Below are positions 45,212 to 53,185 of a DNA stretch of 64,000 nucleotides, in pieces. Numbering within the stretch: the first letter of the stretch is position 1; each line of letters starts with the position of its first letter. The notes under the pieces are model-generated. The model was not told where the DNA came from. It did not search any database and saw only the letters and a list, made by a program, of their open reading frames with translations. Origin of the DNA: JAXGQE01 sp040766585 (GTDB lineage Bacteria > Bacillota > SLNR01); contig JAXGQE010000006.1 of assembly GCA_040766585.1 (NCBI GenBank), positions 1-64,000 of the forward strand, read 5' to 3'. Position numbers and translations under genes: made by a program.

Positions 45212-47857
45212 TTATCCATCCTTCCCGCAGCACTTTTTATATTTCTTCCCGCTTCCGCAAGGGCAGGGATCATTCCTGCCGATCTTCTTACCTTTGCGGA
45301 CGGTTCCGGCGGAACCCTTTGCTGAGCCTTCCGCGTAATGTTCCACAACCTGTCTTTCTTTTGGTTGATGCACTATCGTAGCATGATATATGTTCCGGAC
45401 AATGTCATTCCGAATGGACTCAATCATTTGCTGGAATGCATCATACGCTTCAAATTTATATTCTGTCAGGGGGTCTTTCTGCCCATAAGCCCTCAGTCCG
45501 ATACCTTCCCTCAGATCATCCATCCCGTCCAAATGATCAATCCACTTTGCATCCACCACGCGCAGCATGACGACGCGTTCCAGTTCTCGCATGGTGTCTG
45601 CTCCCAGATCCGCCTCTTTTTGCTCATACAGATCTTCTGCCTGCCGCAGCAGTTCCTGCGACAGCTCATCCCGAGAGAGAAGAGAAAGTTGTTTTTGGTG
45701 TAAGATATCTTTCGGGAAGAACAGCCCTTCCAGGTAATCCACCAGCTCCTGGATATCCCATTCCTCCGCATAGGTCTGCTCATTGGCGTGGAGCTCCATG
45801 GCTCTTTCAATGCACTCTCGGATCATGGCAAATATTTGTTCTTTCAGGTTTTCACCCACCAGAATCTGCCGTCTTTGCTGGTAGATAACCTCTCTCTGCT
45901 GATTGATGACATCGTCATATTCTAAGACATGTTTGCGGGCGTCAAAGTTCCTGGCTTCTACTTTCTTCTGGGCATTTTCGATGGCTCGGCTGACCAAGCC
46001 GTGCTCTATGGGTTGATCTTCTTCGATCCCCAGCCTGTCCATTACCGAGGAGATACTGTCTCCGCCAAACAGCCGCATCAAATCATCTTCCAGGGAAACA
46101 TAGAAACGGGATGAACCCGGATCTCCCTGCCGACCGGAACGCCCTCGCAGCTGGTTGTCAATTCGCCGGCTTTCATGACGCTCCGTACCAATGATGTGCA
46201 GGCCGCCCAAGCGAACCACTTCCTGGCTTTCCGCCATAGTCTTTTTCTTGTATTGCTGGACCAGTTCTTTTTTAAATTTTTCGGTTTCTTGTTCCATGGC
46301 TTCGGAAACTTCATCCTGCCGTTCCATTTTTCGAATCTCTTCAATAGCCATAAATTCCGGATTACCGCCCAGCATAATATCAGTACCCCGGCCCGCCATG
46401 TTGGTGGCAATGGTCACAGCATTGAGGCGTCCAGCCTGTGCCACAATCTCGGCTTCCTTTTCATGGTATTTGGCATTGAGGACCTGGTGGCGGATTCCTT
46501 TCTTCTGCAGAAGCTGGCTGAGCTTCTCTGAATTTTCTATGGATATGGTCCCCACCAGCATGGGTTGTCCGATTTCATGCCTTTCGGCAATTTCATCCAC
46601 CACAGCCCGATATTTGGCTGCTTCCGTTTTGTATACCAGATCAGGCAGATCGCTTCGGATCATGGGTTCATTGGTGGGAATCACAATGACATCCAGCCCG
46701 TAAATCTTCCGGAACTCCTCCGCTTCCGTTTCTGCAGTACCGGTCATTCCGGCCAGTTTGTCGAACATCCGGAAATAGTTCTGGAAAGTGATGGTGGCCA
46801 TGGTCTGGCTTTCCTTTTCAATCCGCACCCCTTCTTTGGCTTCAATAGCCTGATGCAGCCCGTTGCTGTATCGCCGTCCAAACATCAGCCTACCGGTAAA
46901 TTCATCCACAATGATTACCTGATCGTCTTTGACAATGTAGTCCCGGTCTCGTTTCATCAGCGCAAAGGCCCGGAGTGCCTGATTCAGGTAGTGAGATAAA
47001 TCCATATTCTCATGATCGTACAGATTGGATACACCCAGCATTTTCTCCACTTTGGCAATTCCTTCTTCGGTAGGTGCTACGGTGTTGGCCTTCTCATCGA
47101 CATGGTAATCATCTTCTTTTTTCAGCCGGGGAGCAATCTGGGCAAATCGGTAGTAAAGATCCGTTGATTTTTGTCCCACTCCGGAGATGATCAGTGGAGT
47201 CCGGGCTTCATCCACCAATATGCTGTCCACTTCATCGATAATGGCATAGTGGAGTTCTCTTTGTACAAGATTGTTCACATGCAGAACCATATTGTCCCTC
47301 AGATAGTCAAAACCGTATTCATTGTTGGTTCCATAGGTTATATCCGCAGCGTAAGCTTGCTTCCTTTGCGCATACTGCAGTCCGTGAACAATCAACCCCA
47401 CTTCAAGCCCCAAAAAACGATAAATTCTGCCCATCCATTCACTGTCCCGGGAGGCCAGATAATCATTCACGGTGACGATGTGAACACCTTTACCGGTAAG
47501 AGCGTTCAGATAAGCGGGGAGGGTTGCTGCCAGGGTTTTCCCCTCACCGGTTTTCATTTCCGCAATTTTCCCCTGGTGAAGGACTATCCCCCCTAGAATC
47601 TGAACATCAAAATGCCGCATACCCAAAGTCCGTACAGATGCTTCACGCACCAGCGCAAATGCTTCCGGAAGCAGATCATCCAGAGTTTTGCCGTCTTTTA
47701 CCATCTGTTTCAATGCCATTGTCCGTGCTTTCATCTCAGAATCGCTGAGCTGCTTCATCTGCGGTTCCAGATCATTGACCAGCTGCACCGTTTTTTGCAG
47801 CTTTTTAATTTCTTTTTCATTTTCATTGCCGAGAATATTTTTCAGAAAGCTGAACAC
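45212..47857 (-). CDS. secA: Preprotein translocase ATPase SecA
   Basis: An 881-residue motor for SecYEG-dependent export. Walker A MKTGEGKTLAA, DEVDSILVDEARTPLIISG, the helicase motifs around GTEAEAEEF and NMAGRGTDI, and the C-terminal zinc motif CPCGSGKKYKKCCG are present. The start is GTG 47857 (VFSFLKNILG), after GGAAGTG; the open frame extends to 47905, but that part lies in the leader. Directly followed by prfB, the common Firmicute order. Confidence 0.97.
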   Translation of the reverse strand: MFSFLKNILGNENEKEIKKLQKTVQLVNDLEPQMKQLSDSEMKARTMALKQMVKDGKTLDDLLPEAFALVREASVRTLGMRHFDVQILGGIVLHQGKIAEMKTGEGKTLAATLPAYLNALTGKGVHIVTVNDYLASRDSEWMGRIYRFLGLEVGLIVHGLQYAQRKQAYAADITYGTNNEYGFDYLRDNMVLHVNNLVQRELHYAIIDEVDSILVDEARTPLIISGVGQKSTDLYYRFAQIAPRLKKEDDYHVDEKANTVAPTEEGIAKVEKMLGVSNLYDHENMDLSHYLNQALRAFALMKRDRDYIVKDDQVIIVDEFTGRLMFGRRYSNGLHQAIEAKEGVRIEKESQTMATITFQNYFRMFDKLAGMTGTAETEAEEFRKIYGLDVIVIPTNEPMIRSDLPDLVYKTEAAKYRAVVDEIAERHEIGQPMLVGTISIENSEKLSQLLQKKGIRHQVLNAKYHEKEAEIVAQAGRLNAVTIATNMAGRGTDIMLGGNPEFMAIEEIRKMERQDEVSEAMEQETEKFKKELVQQYKKKTMAESQEVVRLGGLHIIGTERHESRRIDNQLRGRSGRQGDPGSSRFYVSLEDDLMRLFGGDSISSVMDRLGIEEDQPIEHGLVSRAIENAQKKVEARNFDARKHVLEYDDVINQQREVIYQQRRQILVGENLKEQIFAMIRECIERAMELHANEQTYAEEWDIQELVDYLEGLFFPKDILHQKQLSLLSRDELSQELLRQAEDLYEQKEADLGADTMRELERVVMLRVVDAKWIDHLDGMDDLREGIGLRAYGQKDPLTEYKFEAYDAFQQMIESIRNDIVRNIYHATIVHQPKERQVVEHYAEGSAKGSAGTVRKGKKIGRNDPCPCGSGKKYKKCCGKDG

Positions 47858-47931
47858 GCCATCACTTCCTTTTTCTCTGTCCAGGATAAGCAAAGAAGGA
47901 ACCATAGGGTCCCTCTGCGGTTGTCGATGTT

Positions 47932-47960
47932 ATTGTAACATCTATATTTCGTGCATGCAA
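47932..47960 (-). promoter_or_regulatory. Putative secA-prfB promoter
   Basis: TTGCAT (47955-47960) and TACAAT (47932-47937) on the minus strand, 17-bp spacer, 75 bp before the secA start codon. Confidence 0.55.
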
Positions 47961-47976
47961 GCTGTCTCCGCCCGGG

Positions 47977-49215
47977 TCATTCCTGTTCCTCCAGCGTGCG
48001 GATGAAAGCGTCCACTACTTTTGCATCAAACTGAGTTCCGGAACATCGTTTCAGTTCCTCAACAGCCGCATCCTGAGGCATCGCACTCTTGTAAGGTCTT
48101 TCCGTGGTCATGGCATCGAAAGCATCTGCCACCGCCACAACCCGAGCCCCCAGCGGGATATCCTCCCCCGCCAGTCCCATTGGATACCCGCGACCATCGT
48201 ATCGCTCATGATGATGGCGGACAATTTCTGCGCCCTTGGACAGGAATTTTATTTCCGAGACAATTTTATACCCAACCTCGGGATGCTTTTTGATCTCTTC
48301 AAATTCTTCTTCCGTCAGGCGCCCCGGTTTATTCAGCACACTGTCACGAATGCCGATTTTGCCAATGTCGTGCATCAGGCTCATATAGCGCAGCATATCG
48401 ACTTGTTCTTCCGGCAAACGAAGCTGCTTTGCCATCTGAATAGAATACCGATTCACTCGCTCGGAGTGCCCTTTGGTGTACGGGTCCTTGGCATCGATAG
48501 AGGTGGCCAGAGCCGCCACTGTGCTCAAATAGACATCCTGCATATCAATGTACCGCTGGAAAGAATGCCGGGCAAACATCAGCGGTAGCATGAAGGCTAA
48601 AACCCCCACAATCCCGATACTCCCAAATACGCTGGAGATCAGCACCGCCAAAGGAGCCAGTCCCAGGTAGTTCAATGTGAGCCAGCGAAAATTCATGATC
48701 CACACACTGACTGGAGATACTTTCTGCACCAGGGCCATGATCCCAACGATAATACTCACATTCAAAATCATGTAGACACCGGCGCTGGCAAAATATGCCA
48801 AAATATTTCCAGGTATCAGGACTCTCCCGACTTCACCGCCGGTAAATACGTAAGTAACGCCGGCCATTCCTGCACATATGGCCAGCTGTGCTCGATTAAA
48901 TAAAGTCTTTTCCAGAGAGATCTCTCCGCGGATTTCTTTCGAGCTGATGGTTCCCAGGGCAGCAACCCACGCTCCGACACCCGGTCCATAGATGAGTATA
49001 CTGGCAAAAATGAAGACAAATCCGATGGATACGCTGCCTTCTCCCCGGGGCAGCCGGACCGGCATAGCCTCCGCAATCAGGGACAGGGTAGTGAAGAAAA
49101 CAATACCCTGGATATTGGTCCATGTCAGTTCAGGACGCAGGTAAAAAAGCAGAAAAAATCCTGCCCCAATGACAGAAAGTATATAAAGCCACACCGTTTT
49201 ACTGTACTTTTGCAT
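47977..49215 (-). CDS. Membrane HD-GYP domain protein, putative c-di-GMP phosphodiesterase
   Basis: About 412 residues. Residues 1-215 form six to eight membrane helices, probably a sensor or anchor. The HD-GYP domain (about 220-405) has the metal ligands in HSERV, SLMHDIGKIGI, HPEVG, the HHHERYDGRGYPMGLAGEDIPLGARVVAVADAFDAMTT block with the GYP-type loop, and no lost residue that I can see. It likely hydrolyses cyclic di-GMP at the membrane. ATG 49215 is eight bases after GGAG. A tiny peptide gene and a structured leader precede it, and no diguanylate cyclase is in the window. Confidence 0.9.
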   Translation of the reverse strand: MQKYSKTVWLYILSVIGAGFFLLFYLRPELTWTNIQGIVFFTTLSLIAEAMPVRLPRGEGSVSIGFVFIFASILIYGPGVGAWVAALGTISSKEIRGEISLEKTLFNRAQLAICAGMAGVTYVFTGGEVGRVLIPGNILAYFASAGVYMILNVSIIVGIMALVQKVSPVSVWIMNFRWLTLNYLGLAPLAVLISSVFGSIGIVGVLAFMLPLMFARHSFQRYIDMQDVYLSTVAALATSIDAKDPYTKGHSERVNRYSIQMAKQLRLPEEQVDMLRYMSLMHDIGKIGIRDSVLNKPGRLTEEEFEEIKKHPEVGYKIVSEIKFLSKGAEIVRHHHERYDGRGYPMGLAGEDIPLGARVVAVADAFDAMTTERPYKSAMPQDAAVEELKRCSGTQFDAKVVDAFIRTLEEQE

Positions 49216-49259
49216 TCCCTTCACTCCGATAATTTGGGCCAGCGAGTTAGATTATTGGA

Positions 49260-49337
49260 TTACCAACCCCATTTAATGTTTGCGCCGCCGGCTAAGATCA
49301 AAGCCATAAGAGCAAGAACGATTTTTGTCAGTCTCAC
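49260..49337 (-). CDS. 25-residue hydrophobic peptide upstream of the HD-GYP gene
   Basis: The minus strand encodes MRLTKIVLALMALILAGG followed by ANIKWGW and a stop, starting at GTG 49337. GGGAGGTAA lies upstream at ideal spacing, one of the best ribosome sites in the region. The peptide has a basic N-terminus, a 13-residue hydrophobic core and a C-terminal IKWGW, like a short signal peptide or exported peptide. It is followed 44 bp later by the HD-GYP gene. It could be a signalling pre-peptide, a small membrane protein or a leader peptide controlling the phosphodiesterase. No homologue is known to me. Confidence 0.6.
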   Translation of the reverse strand: MRLTKIVLALMALILAGGANIKWGW

Positions 49338-49344
49338 AGTAAAT

Positions 49345-49445
49345 TACCTCCCACGGTTTTACTCCGTTCCGTTCGCTAGAGAAACGGGCAAACCGCTCCG
49401 CTCGAGGTATTCTGTAAAAAATGATGGTGCATACTCGCTGGCCCA
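49345..49445 (-). promoter_or_regulatory. Structured 5' leader of the peptide/HD-GYP unit, class unknown
   Basis: The minus strand can fold CGAGTAT against ATACCTCG (one bulge), then a nested arm CGGTTT...AAACCG enclosing CCGTT/AACGG, ending ten bases before the ribosome site of the small peptide. It does not match the c-di-GMP-I, c-di-GMP-II, SAM, glycine or cobalamin consensus as I recall them. It may be a novel cis-regulatory RNA or chance pairing. Confidence 0.35.
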
Positions 49446-49457
49446 AAGCCTGGAAAC

Positions 49458-50141
49458 TTATTGAATTTTCGAAGTAATAATTTCCTGACAGTCCTGAAGC
49501 AAAACCGGAATCCGTCTGTTCAAGGCACACAACAGGGATTTTGCCACAGCATCTTGCTCATCCCCTCGCACCCAGGCTGTTCCAATCAGTAGCTCTTCCC
49601 CATCCATGGTGACCATGGATACGGCTACCACAACAGCCTCCCGATTGCTTAATCGGACCAATGAAATATCTTCGACTTCCAGATAACAATCCGTTTTAAT
49701 GCACTGCTGAATGGCAGCTAAGGTGGCATTCGCAGCAATGCGCAAATGACTGCTTTGAGATCTCGGACCGGATGAAAATCCTTCGAATACATCTTCCCCA
49801 TACCGCAGTGATACTCGCACATCGGCTTTCAGGCGGTTGATGGAAGAGCTCAAACCGCTGAGTACTATGCGGTCCGGGGATCGTTCCCGATTGGCGTCGG
49901 CGTCTAGCTGGGCAATACTGATCTTTTTGTGATCCACACTTAACCCGTACTGCGCCATGAACAACGACTCGATGTCCCGAACGATTTGCTTGGGACTACG
50001 TGATTTTCCTGCCAGAATATGAATCTCCTGGATTGTCTGGTCATGACCGATTGTGATTTTTGCAGAAATAACGCCTTTCACTTTCTGGATCAGTTTTTCA
50101 TATTCCGCAAAAATCTGCCTTTTGTCTGCTTCAGCCGCCAT
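49458..50141 (-). CDS. Conserved protein of unknown function
   Basis: A 227-residue cytoplasmic protein with no membrane segment. Residues 1-85 have alternating helices and strands, with LAGKSRSPKQIVRDIESLFMAQYGLSVDHKKISIAQLD resembling a small alpha-beta sandwich. Residues 90-225 have a second beta-rich domain, with AANATLAAIQQC and a mid-domain strand AVVVAVSMV. GAGGTG precedes ATG 50141. It lies upstream of the peptide/HD-GYP unit and 101 bp downstream of the next unknown gene. I cannot assign a function. Confidence 0.75.
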   Translation of the reverse strand: MAAEADKRQIFAEYEKLIQKVKGVISAKITIGHDQTIQEIHILAGKSRSPKQIVRDIESLFMAQYGLSVDHKKISIAQLDADANRERSPDRIVLSGLSSSINRLKADVRVSLRYGEDVFEGFSSGPRSQSSHLRIAANATLAAIQQCIKTDCYLEVEDISLVRLSNREAVVVAVSMVTMDGEELLIGTAWVRGDEQDAVAKSLLCALNRRIPVLLQDCQEIITSKIQ

Positions 50142-50242
50142 AAAATCACCTCTATTCGGTCCTTCCTTAGTGCTTTCGACAGGTTTTTAGCTTTTCCTTT
50201 ACAGTCATCAATAATAGTTCATTTCTTGTGTCAGTACTTGCT

Positions 50243-51346
50243 TTACAGGACCAGGGCGCTGACCAGAACCAGCATGCCTCCGGCTACCACACTGTGCCCG
50301 CCCAGAATCACAGGAATCCGGCACGAAAGTGCCTGCTCTGTAAACTCTCGAATGCGGGCATCCCGGATCTTCGACACCATGCCCAGATCCGAGTAAAACC
50401 GATCGTTGGCATCCGGATTCAACTTCCAGTGTGAAAACAGCACCCGCGTATCCATAAATGCCGCATCACAATGATCCTCCAGATAAGCAAAAAATTCACG
50501 GATCCCCATCTCATCGATCATCCGTCCTAAAATGCTGTAAACCAGGTTGTTATCGATGCGCCCCAGCGCCTTCATTCCCCTTTCTTCTGAAATGACCCGC
50601 AGGCGACACGGAATATGTTCATTGATAAATGACATGATCCAGGGGCCAACCCGACCGGTCAAAACAATTTCTGAATTGGGTACTGCCAGAGCTGTCTGGG
50701 CTGCCTTCAGTCGTTCTTTCAGTCCGCTCCATTTTTCTGTATAATCATGGACAAAACCGGGGCACGATGGATGCATGCTCAGATAAACTGCATCGAGAGG
50801 TGTATCAATATCAAAGTTAAATCCGGCACTGACCGGGAGCAACTGCAGAGGAAGTTTGCCTTCCTCCCGCAGAATCCAGGGCAGCGGGTTGTCAATCTCC
50901 GGAAGATGAATCTGCTGCAGTACCGATGTCGGTGAAAAAGCGATAACATCAGCAGACTGGGGATTGTTGCTGATTACAACCCGATCTGACGAAAGCAAGT
51001 CCCCAAGAAGCTGCTGCAGTTCCCCCCCTGACATCAAAGGGGCACTGCCTCCGCTAAACAGCAGTACTTTATCAAGATCGAACTGACAGCAGATAGTTTT
51101 CAATACATTTCCGAAATGGAAAGGTTCTTTTTGGGCAGTATCAAAAATCTCTATCCGGAGATTATCAGCCTCCGCCTTCAGATCCGCCCGGTCTGTTGCC
51201 AGAATAACTGGATCAACCCCCGCAACGGAAATGCATTTTTTCATTAATTCTATGGTCAAACCGTTTCGGATCCGGGATAGTTCGGTTTCGATCCCTTCCG
51301 CCGGCGAACCTCCTTCATAGATGATGACCCCACACGGACGATTCAT
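50243..51346 (-). CDS. Unknown protein, possibly nucleotidyltransferase-like
   Basis: A 367-residue protein. The N-terminal half (1-190) has Rossmann-like strands, with VLLFSGGSAPLMSGGELQQLLGDLL near residue 100 reminiscent of the GGDxPxL loop of CofC/MobA-type nucleotidyltransferases. The C-terminal half contains a region starting EIVLTGRVGPW and ending in an Ala/Gly-rich helix GGHSVVAGGMLVLVSALVL. No catalytic triad is certain. ATG 51346 follows a long G run. A strong promoter lies upstream. Whether it works with the neighbouring 227-residue protein is unknown. Confidence 0.7.
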   Translation of the reverse strand: MNRPCGVIIYEGGSPAEGIETELSRIRNGLTIELMKKCISVAGVDPVILATDRADLKAEADNLRIEIFDTAQKEPFHFGNVLKTICCQFDLDKVLLFSGGSAPLMSGGELQQLLGDLLSSDRVVISNNPQSADVIAFSPTSVLQQIHLPEIDNPLPWILREEGKLPLQLLPVSAGFNFDIDTPLDAVYLSMHPSCPGFVHDYTEKWSGLKERLKAAQTALAVPNSEIVLTGRVGPWIMSFINEHIPCRLRVISEERGMKALGRIDNNLVYSILGRMIDEMGIREFFAYLEDHCDAAFMDTRVLFSHWKLNPDANDRFYSDLGMVSKIRDARIREFTEQALSCRIPVILGGHSVVAGGMLVLVSALVL

Positions 51347-51381
51347 CCGACCCCCCCCCTGATACTTCATAAATATACAGC

Positions 51382-51410
51382 AATATAGCATACTTTCCCC
51401 AAATTGTGAA
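51382..51410 (-). promoter_or_regulatory. Putative promoter of the 367-residue unknown gene
   Basis: TTCACA (51405-51410) and TATATT (51382-51387) on the minus strand with a 17-bp spacer, 36 bp before the start codon. Confidence 0.55.
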
Positions 51411-51470
51411 CCCTATTCAACAAATTATCCAAAAGATTCGCACCATTTGCCATCATCAGTGAAATTCCAG

Positions 51471-51503
51471 AAAAAAAAGAAGCTGCTGAAAAACAGCAGC
51501 TTC
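51471..51503 (-). terminator. Terminator after the hibernation factor gene
   Basis: GAAGCTGCTG/CAGCAGCTTC ten-bp stem with a five-base loop, followed on the minus strand by eight T bases. Confidence 0.88.
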
Positions 51504-51507
51504 CTCC

Positions 51508-52044
51508 TCATCGGTATTGTGGGTCAATCAAGCCGTAGTTTCCGTCTTTTCTTTTGTAGACAACGTTGATATCTTCGATATCTGAGTTAAAGAACACAAA
51601 GAAATCATGACCGATCAGATTCATCTGAACGATGGCCTCATCCACAGTCATGGGTTTTACAAAGAACTGTTTTACCTTCACGACACGGCCTTCATCCATC
51701 GCTTCAGCGGGCTGGGATACATCCGGGCCTTGCTTGCCTTTGTTTCCATTCCCGCGGAATCTCTTAAACAGCTTCGTTTTGTATTTATCTATCTGTTTTT
51801 CCAGTTTATCTACCACCAGATCAACGGAAGCGTACATATCTCCCGATTCTTCCTGCCCTCGCAGGATCATTCCATTCACCGGGACTGTCACTTCAACGAT
51901 GTGTCTTTCTTTTTCCACACTCAAGGTAACCTGGGCTTCCTGCACCTGATCAAAGAATTTTTCCAGCTTGCCGATCTTCTTCTCCACATGTTCTTTCAGT
52001 CCCTCTGTTACATCTACGTTTCTGCTTCTCACGATCACTTCCAC
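51508..52044 (-). CDS. hpf: Long-form ribosome hibernation promoting factor
   Basis: A 178-residue protein with an N-terminal S30AE domain (VIVRSRNVDVTEGLKEHVEKKIGKLEKFFD), a basic linker, and a C-terminal dimerisation domain (about 115-178) with VKVKQFFVKPMTVDEAIVQMNLIGHDFFVFFN. The long form makes 100S ribosome dimers in resting cells. The start is GTG 52044, nine bases after AGGAG. A TTG at 52053 overlaps that site, and the nearby ATG is out of frame. A sigma-H-like promoter precedes it. Confidence 0.96.
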   Translation of the reverse strand: MEVIVRSRNVDVTEGLKEHVEKKIGKLEKFFDQVQEAQVTLSVEKERHIVEVTVPVNGMILRGQEESGDMYASVDLVVDKLEKQIDKYKTKLFKRFRGNGNKGKQGPDVSQPAEAMDEGRVVKVKQFFVKPMTVDEAIVQMNLIGHDFFVFFNSDIEDINVVYKRKDGNYGLIDPQYR

Positions 52045-52111
52045 GGCATCCAACTCCTCTCATGTTCTGATGCTTGCGATGATGGGTGACCATATTCTCT
52101 ATGCTGTATGT

Positions 52112-52138
52112 ATTCCCCAGAAAGATGAAAAATCCTGT
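52112..52138 (-). promoter_or_regulatory. Putative sigma-H promoter of hpf
   Basis: The minus strand has ACAGGATTT (52130-52138), an 11-base spacer, then GGGGAAT (52112-52118), fitting the Bacillus sigma-H pattern RnAGGAwWW-N11/12-RnnGAAT at all specified positions. Bacillus hpf (yvyD) is known to be transcribed by sigma-H and sigma-B. Confidence 0.6.
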
Positions 52139-52169
52139 ACCAAGGATCATGGAACTTTTCTCCAGCACA

Positions 52170-52200
52170 GAAAAATCCCCGGTGAAACTCACCGGGGATT
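52170..52200 (-). terminator. Terminator after the cold-shock gene
   Basis: AATCCCCGGTG/CACCGGGGATT 11-bp stem with a five-base loop and a short T run on the minus strand. Confidence 0.85.
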
Positions 52201-52226
52201 GGTGAATGCTGGGTTGTGTTGACTCG

Positions 52227-52424
52227 TTATATTTTCACGACATTCGCAGCTTGCGGTCCGCGCTGTCCTTCAACGACTTCAAATTCAACCTGGTCACCTT
52301 CATTGAGCGTTTTGAATCCTTCTGACTGAATGGCTGAGAAGTGTACGAAAACGTCTCCACCGTCATCTCTTTCAATGAAGCCGTAGCCCTTCTCTGGATT
52401 AAACCATTTTACTCTTCCTAACAT
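52227..52424 (-). CDS. csp: Cold-shock family RNA-binding protein
   Basis: A 65-residue five-stranded OB fold. RNP1 is GKVKWFN-like GRVKWFNPEKGYGFI and RNP2 is DVFVHFSAI; both are intact. It binds single-stranded RNA and DNA and melts RNA structure. ATG 52424, seven bases after AGGAGGA, is preferred to ATG 52430. It has its own promoter and terminator, so it is monocistronic. Confidence 0.96.
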   Translation of the reverse strand: MLGRVKWFNPEKGYGFIERDDGGDVFVHFSAIQSEGFKTLNEGDQVEFEVVEGQRGPQAANVVKI

Positions 52425-52474
52425 GTTCATTCCTCCTAATCTTTTCTGGCTGAGAAATTTCAACCTTCAAAGCC

Positions 52475-52503
52475 ACTTTACCATAGTTAGAATTGACTGT
52501 CAA
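52475..52503 (-). promoter_or_regulatory. Putative csp promoter
   Basis: TTGACA (52498-52503) and TAAAGT (52475-52480) on the minus strand with a 17-bp spacer; the 5' UTR is short (about 45 bases), unlike the long cspA leaders. Confidence 0.6.
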
Positions 52504-52813
52504 CTTATTTATACTTATCGAAACACGGCTAAACCTTGCCCGGCTTAGCTTTCATAAATATGGCAGATCGTGGAAAGTTCTAAAAACGAAGGTGCGGCCT
52601 GTGGAATAAATCCTGTGGATAATGTGCATAAGTCTGTTGATAACATGAATATCGGGACTTTTGGCGACACAAACCGATTACATGTGACAGATTCTTTACG
52701 AACATTTTTACCGGTCTGGTTAATTTTGTTCTTATTCCGCTCCATCCAGATGCGCACCCACCTTTTGACTAACTTTTAGAAGCGTTACCTTCCTTTTAAT
52801 CGGAAGCCGCAAA
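52504..52813. other. Intergenic stretch with a DnaA-box cluster
   Basis: No gene with a ribosome site is visible. The notable content is the group of DnaA boxes at 52614-52643, listed separately. The rest is AT-rich without repeats or a clear promoter. Confidence 0.5.
52614..52643 (+). promoter_or_regulatory. Cluster of three DnaA boxes
   Basis: TGTGGATAA (52614-52622) and TGTGCATAA (52623-52631) abut exactly, and TGTTGATAA (52635-52643) follows after three bases. The first two fit TTATNCACA perfectly when read on the other strand; the third has one mismatch. All three point the same way. No dnaA, dnaN or rpmH is near, so this is not the standard oriC gene setting. Confidence 0.55.
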
Positions 52814-52849
52814 GCAAAAAGCAGCCCCATCATGATTCAAGAGGCTGCT
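52814..52849 (-). terminator. Terminator after the zinc-ribbon gene
   Basis: AGCAGCC/GGCTGCT stem with a 16-base loop (partly paired) and TTTTTGCTTTG on the minus strand, 31 bp past the stop. Confidence 0.65.
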
Positions 52850-52879
52850 ATCCGATCCATCCTATTCAAAAAACCAACA

Positions 52880-53170
52880 CTATCTCTGATTCCTCATCTT
52901 GTCGAAACACTCTTGACAGTACACAGGCTTCTCATTCCTAGGCTTAAACGGAACCTGAGTTTCAACCCCGCATGAAGCGCAGATTACGCTATGCATTTCT
53001 CTGGGCCCTCTACCTTCGCCACTGTGGGCTTTCCTGGATGCACGACATGAGCGGCAACGTCCGGGCTCATTGACAAACCCTTTTTCAGCATAGAACTCCT
53101 GCTCACTGGCGGAAAATACAAACTCACAACCACAGTCTTTGCACGTTAATGTTTTGTCTTCGAATGCCAT
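52880..53170 (-). CDS. Double zinc-ribbon protein
   Basis: A 96-residue protein with four CxxC pairs: CKDCGC near residue 10, CRSC near 39, CASCG near 65 and CQEC near 87, forming two likely zinc ribbons around a short basic linker. FVFSASEQEFYAEKGFVNEPGRCRSC matches a small Firmicute/proteobacterial zinc-ribbon family sometimes linked to cytochrome or stress genes. The function is unknown; binding nucleic acid or metal storage is possible. AGGGGGAT precedes ATG 53170. Its own terminator follows. Confidence 0.85.
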   Translation of the reverse strand: MAFEDKTLTCKDCGCEFVFSASEQEFYAEKGFVNEPGRCRSCRASRKAHSGEGRGPREMHSVICASCGVETQVPFKPRNEKPVYCQECFDKMRNQR

Positions 53171-53185
53171 TCTGGTAGATCCCCC

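Noticed and set aside
49345..49455. GEMM-I (c-di-GMP) riboswitch on the plus strand, suggested by GGGCAAACC and CAAAGCCTGG
   Set aside because: The two elements are about 50 bases apart, far more than in GEMM-I; no plus-strand gene follows; and the loop sequence between them does not fit.
52614..52643. Chromosomal origin (oriC)
   Set aside because: No dnaA, dnaN, recF, rpmH or rnpA nearby, and all genes on both sides run in the same direction. Retained only as a DnaA-box cluster.
52545..52779. Open frames on both strands around the DnaA boxes
   Set aside because: Neither has a ribosome site, and both carry low-information sequence; treated as intergenic.
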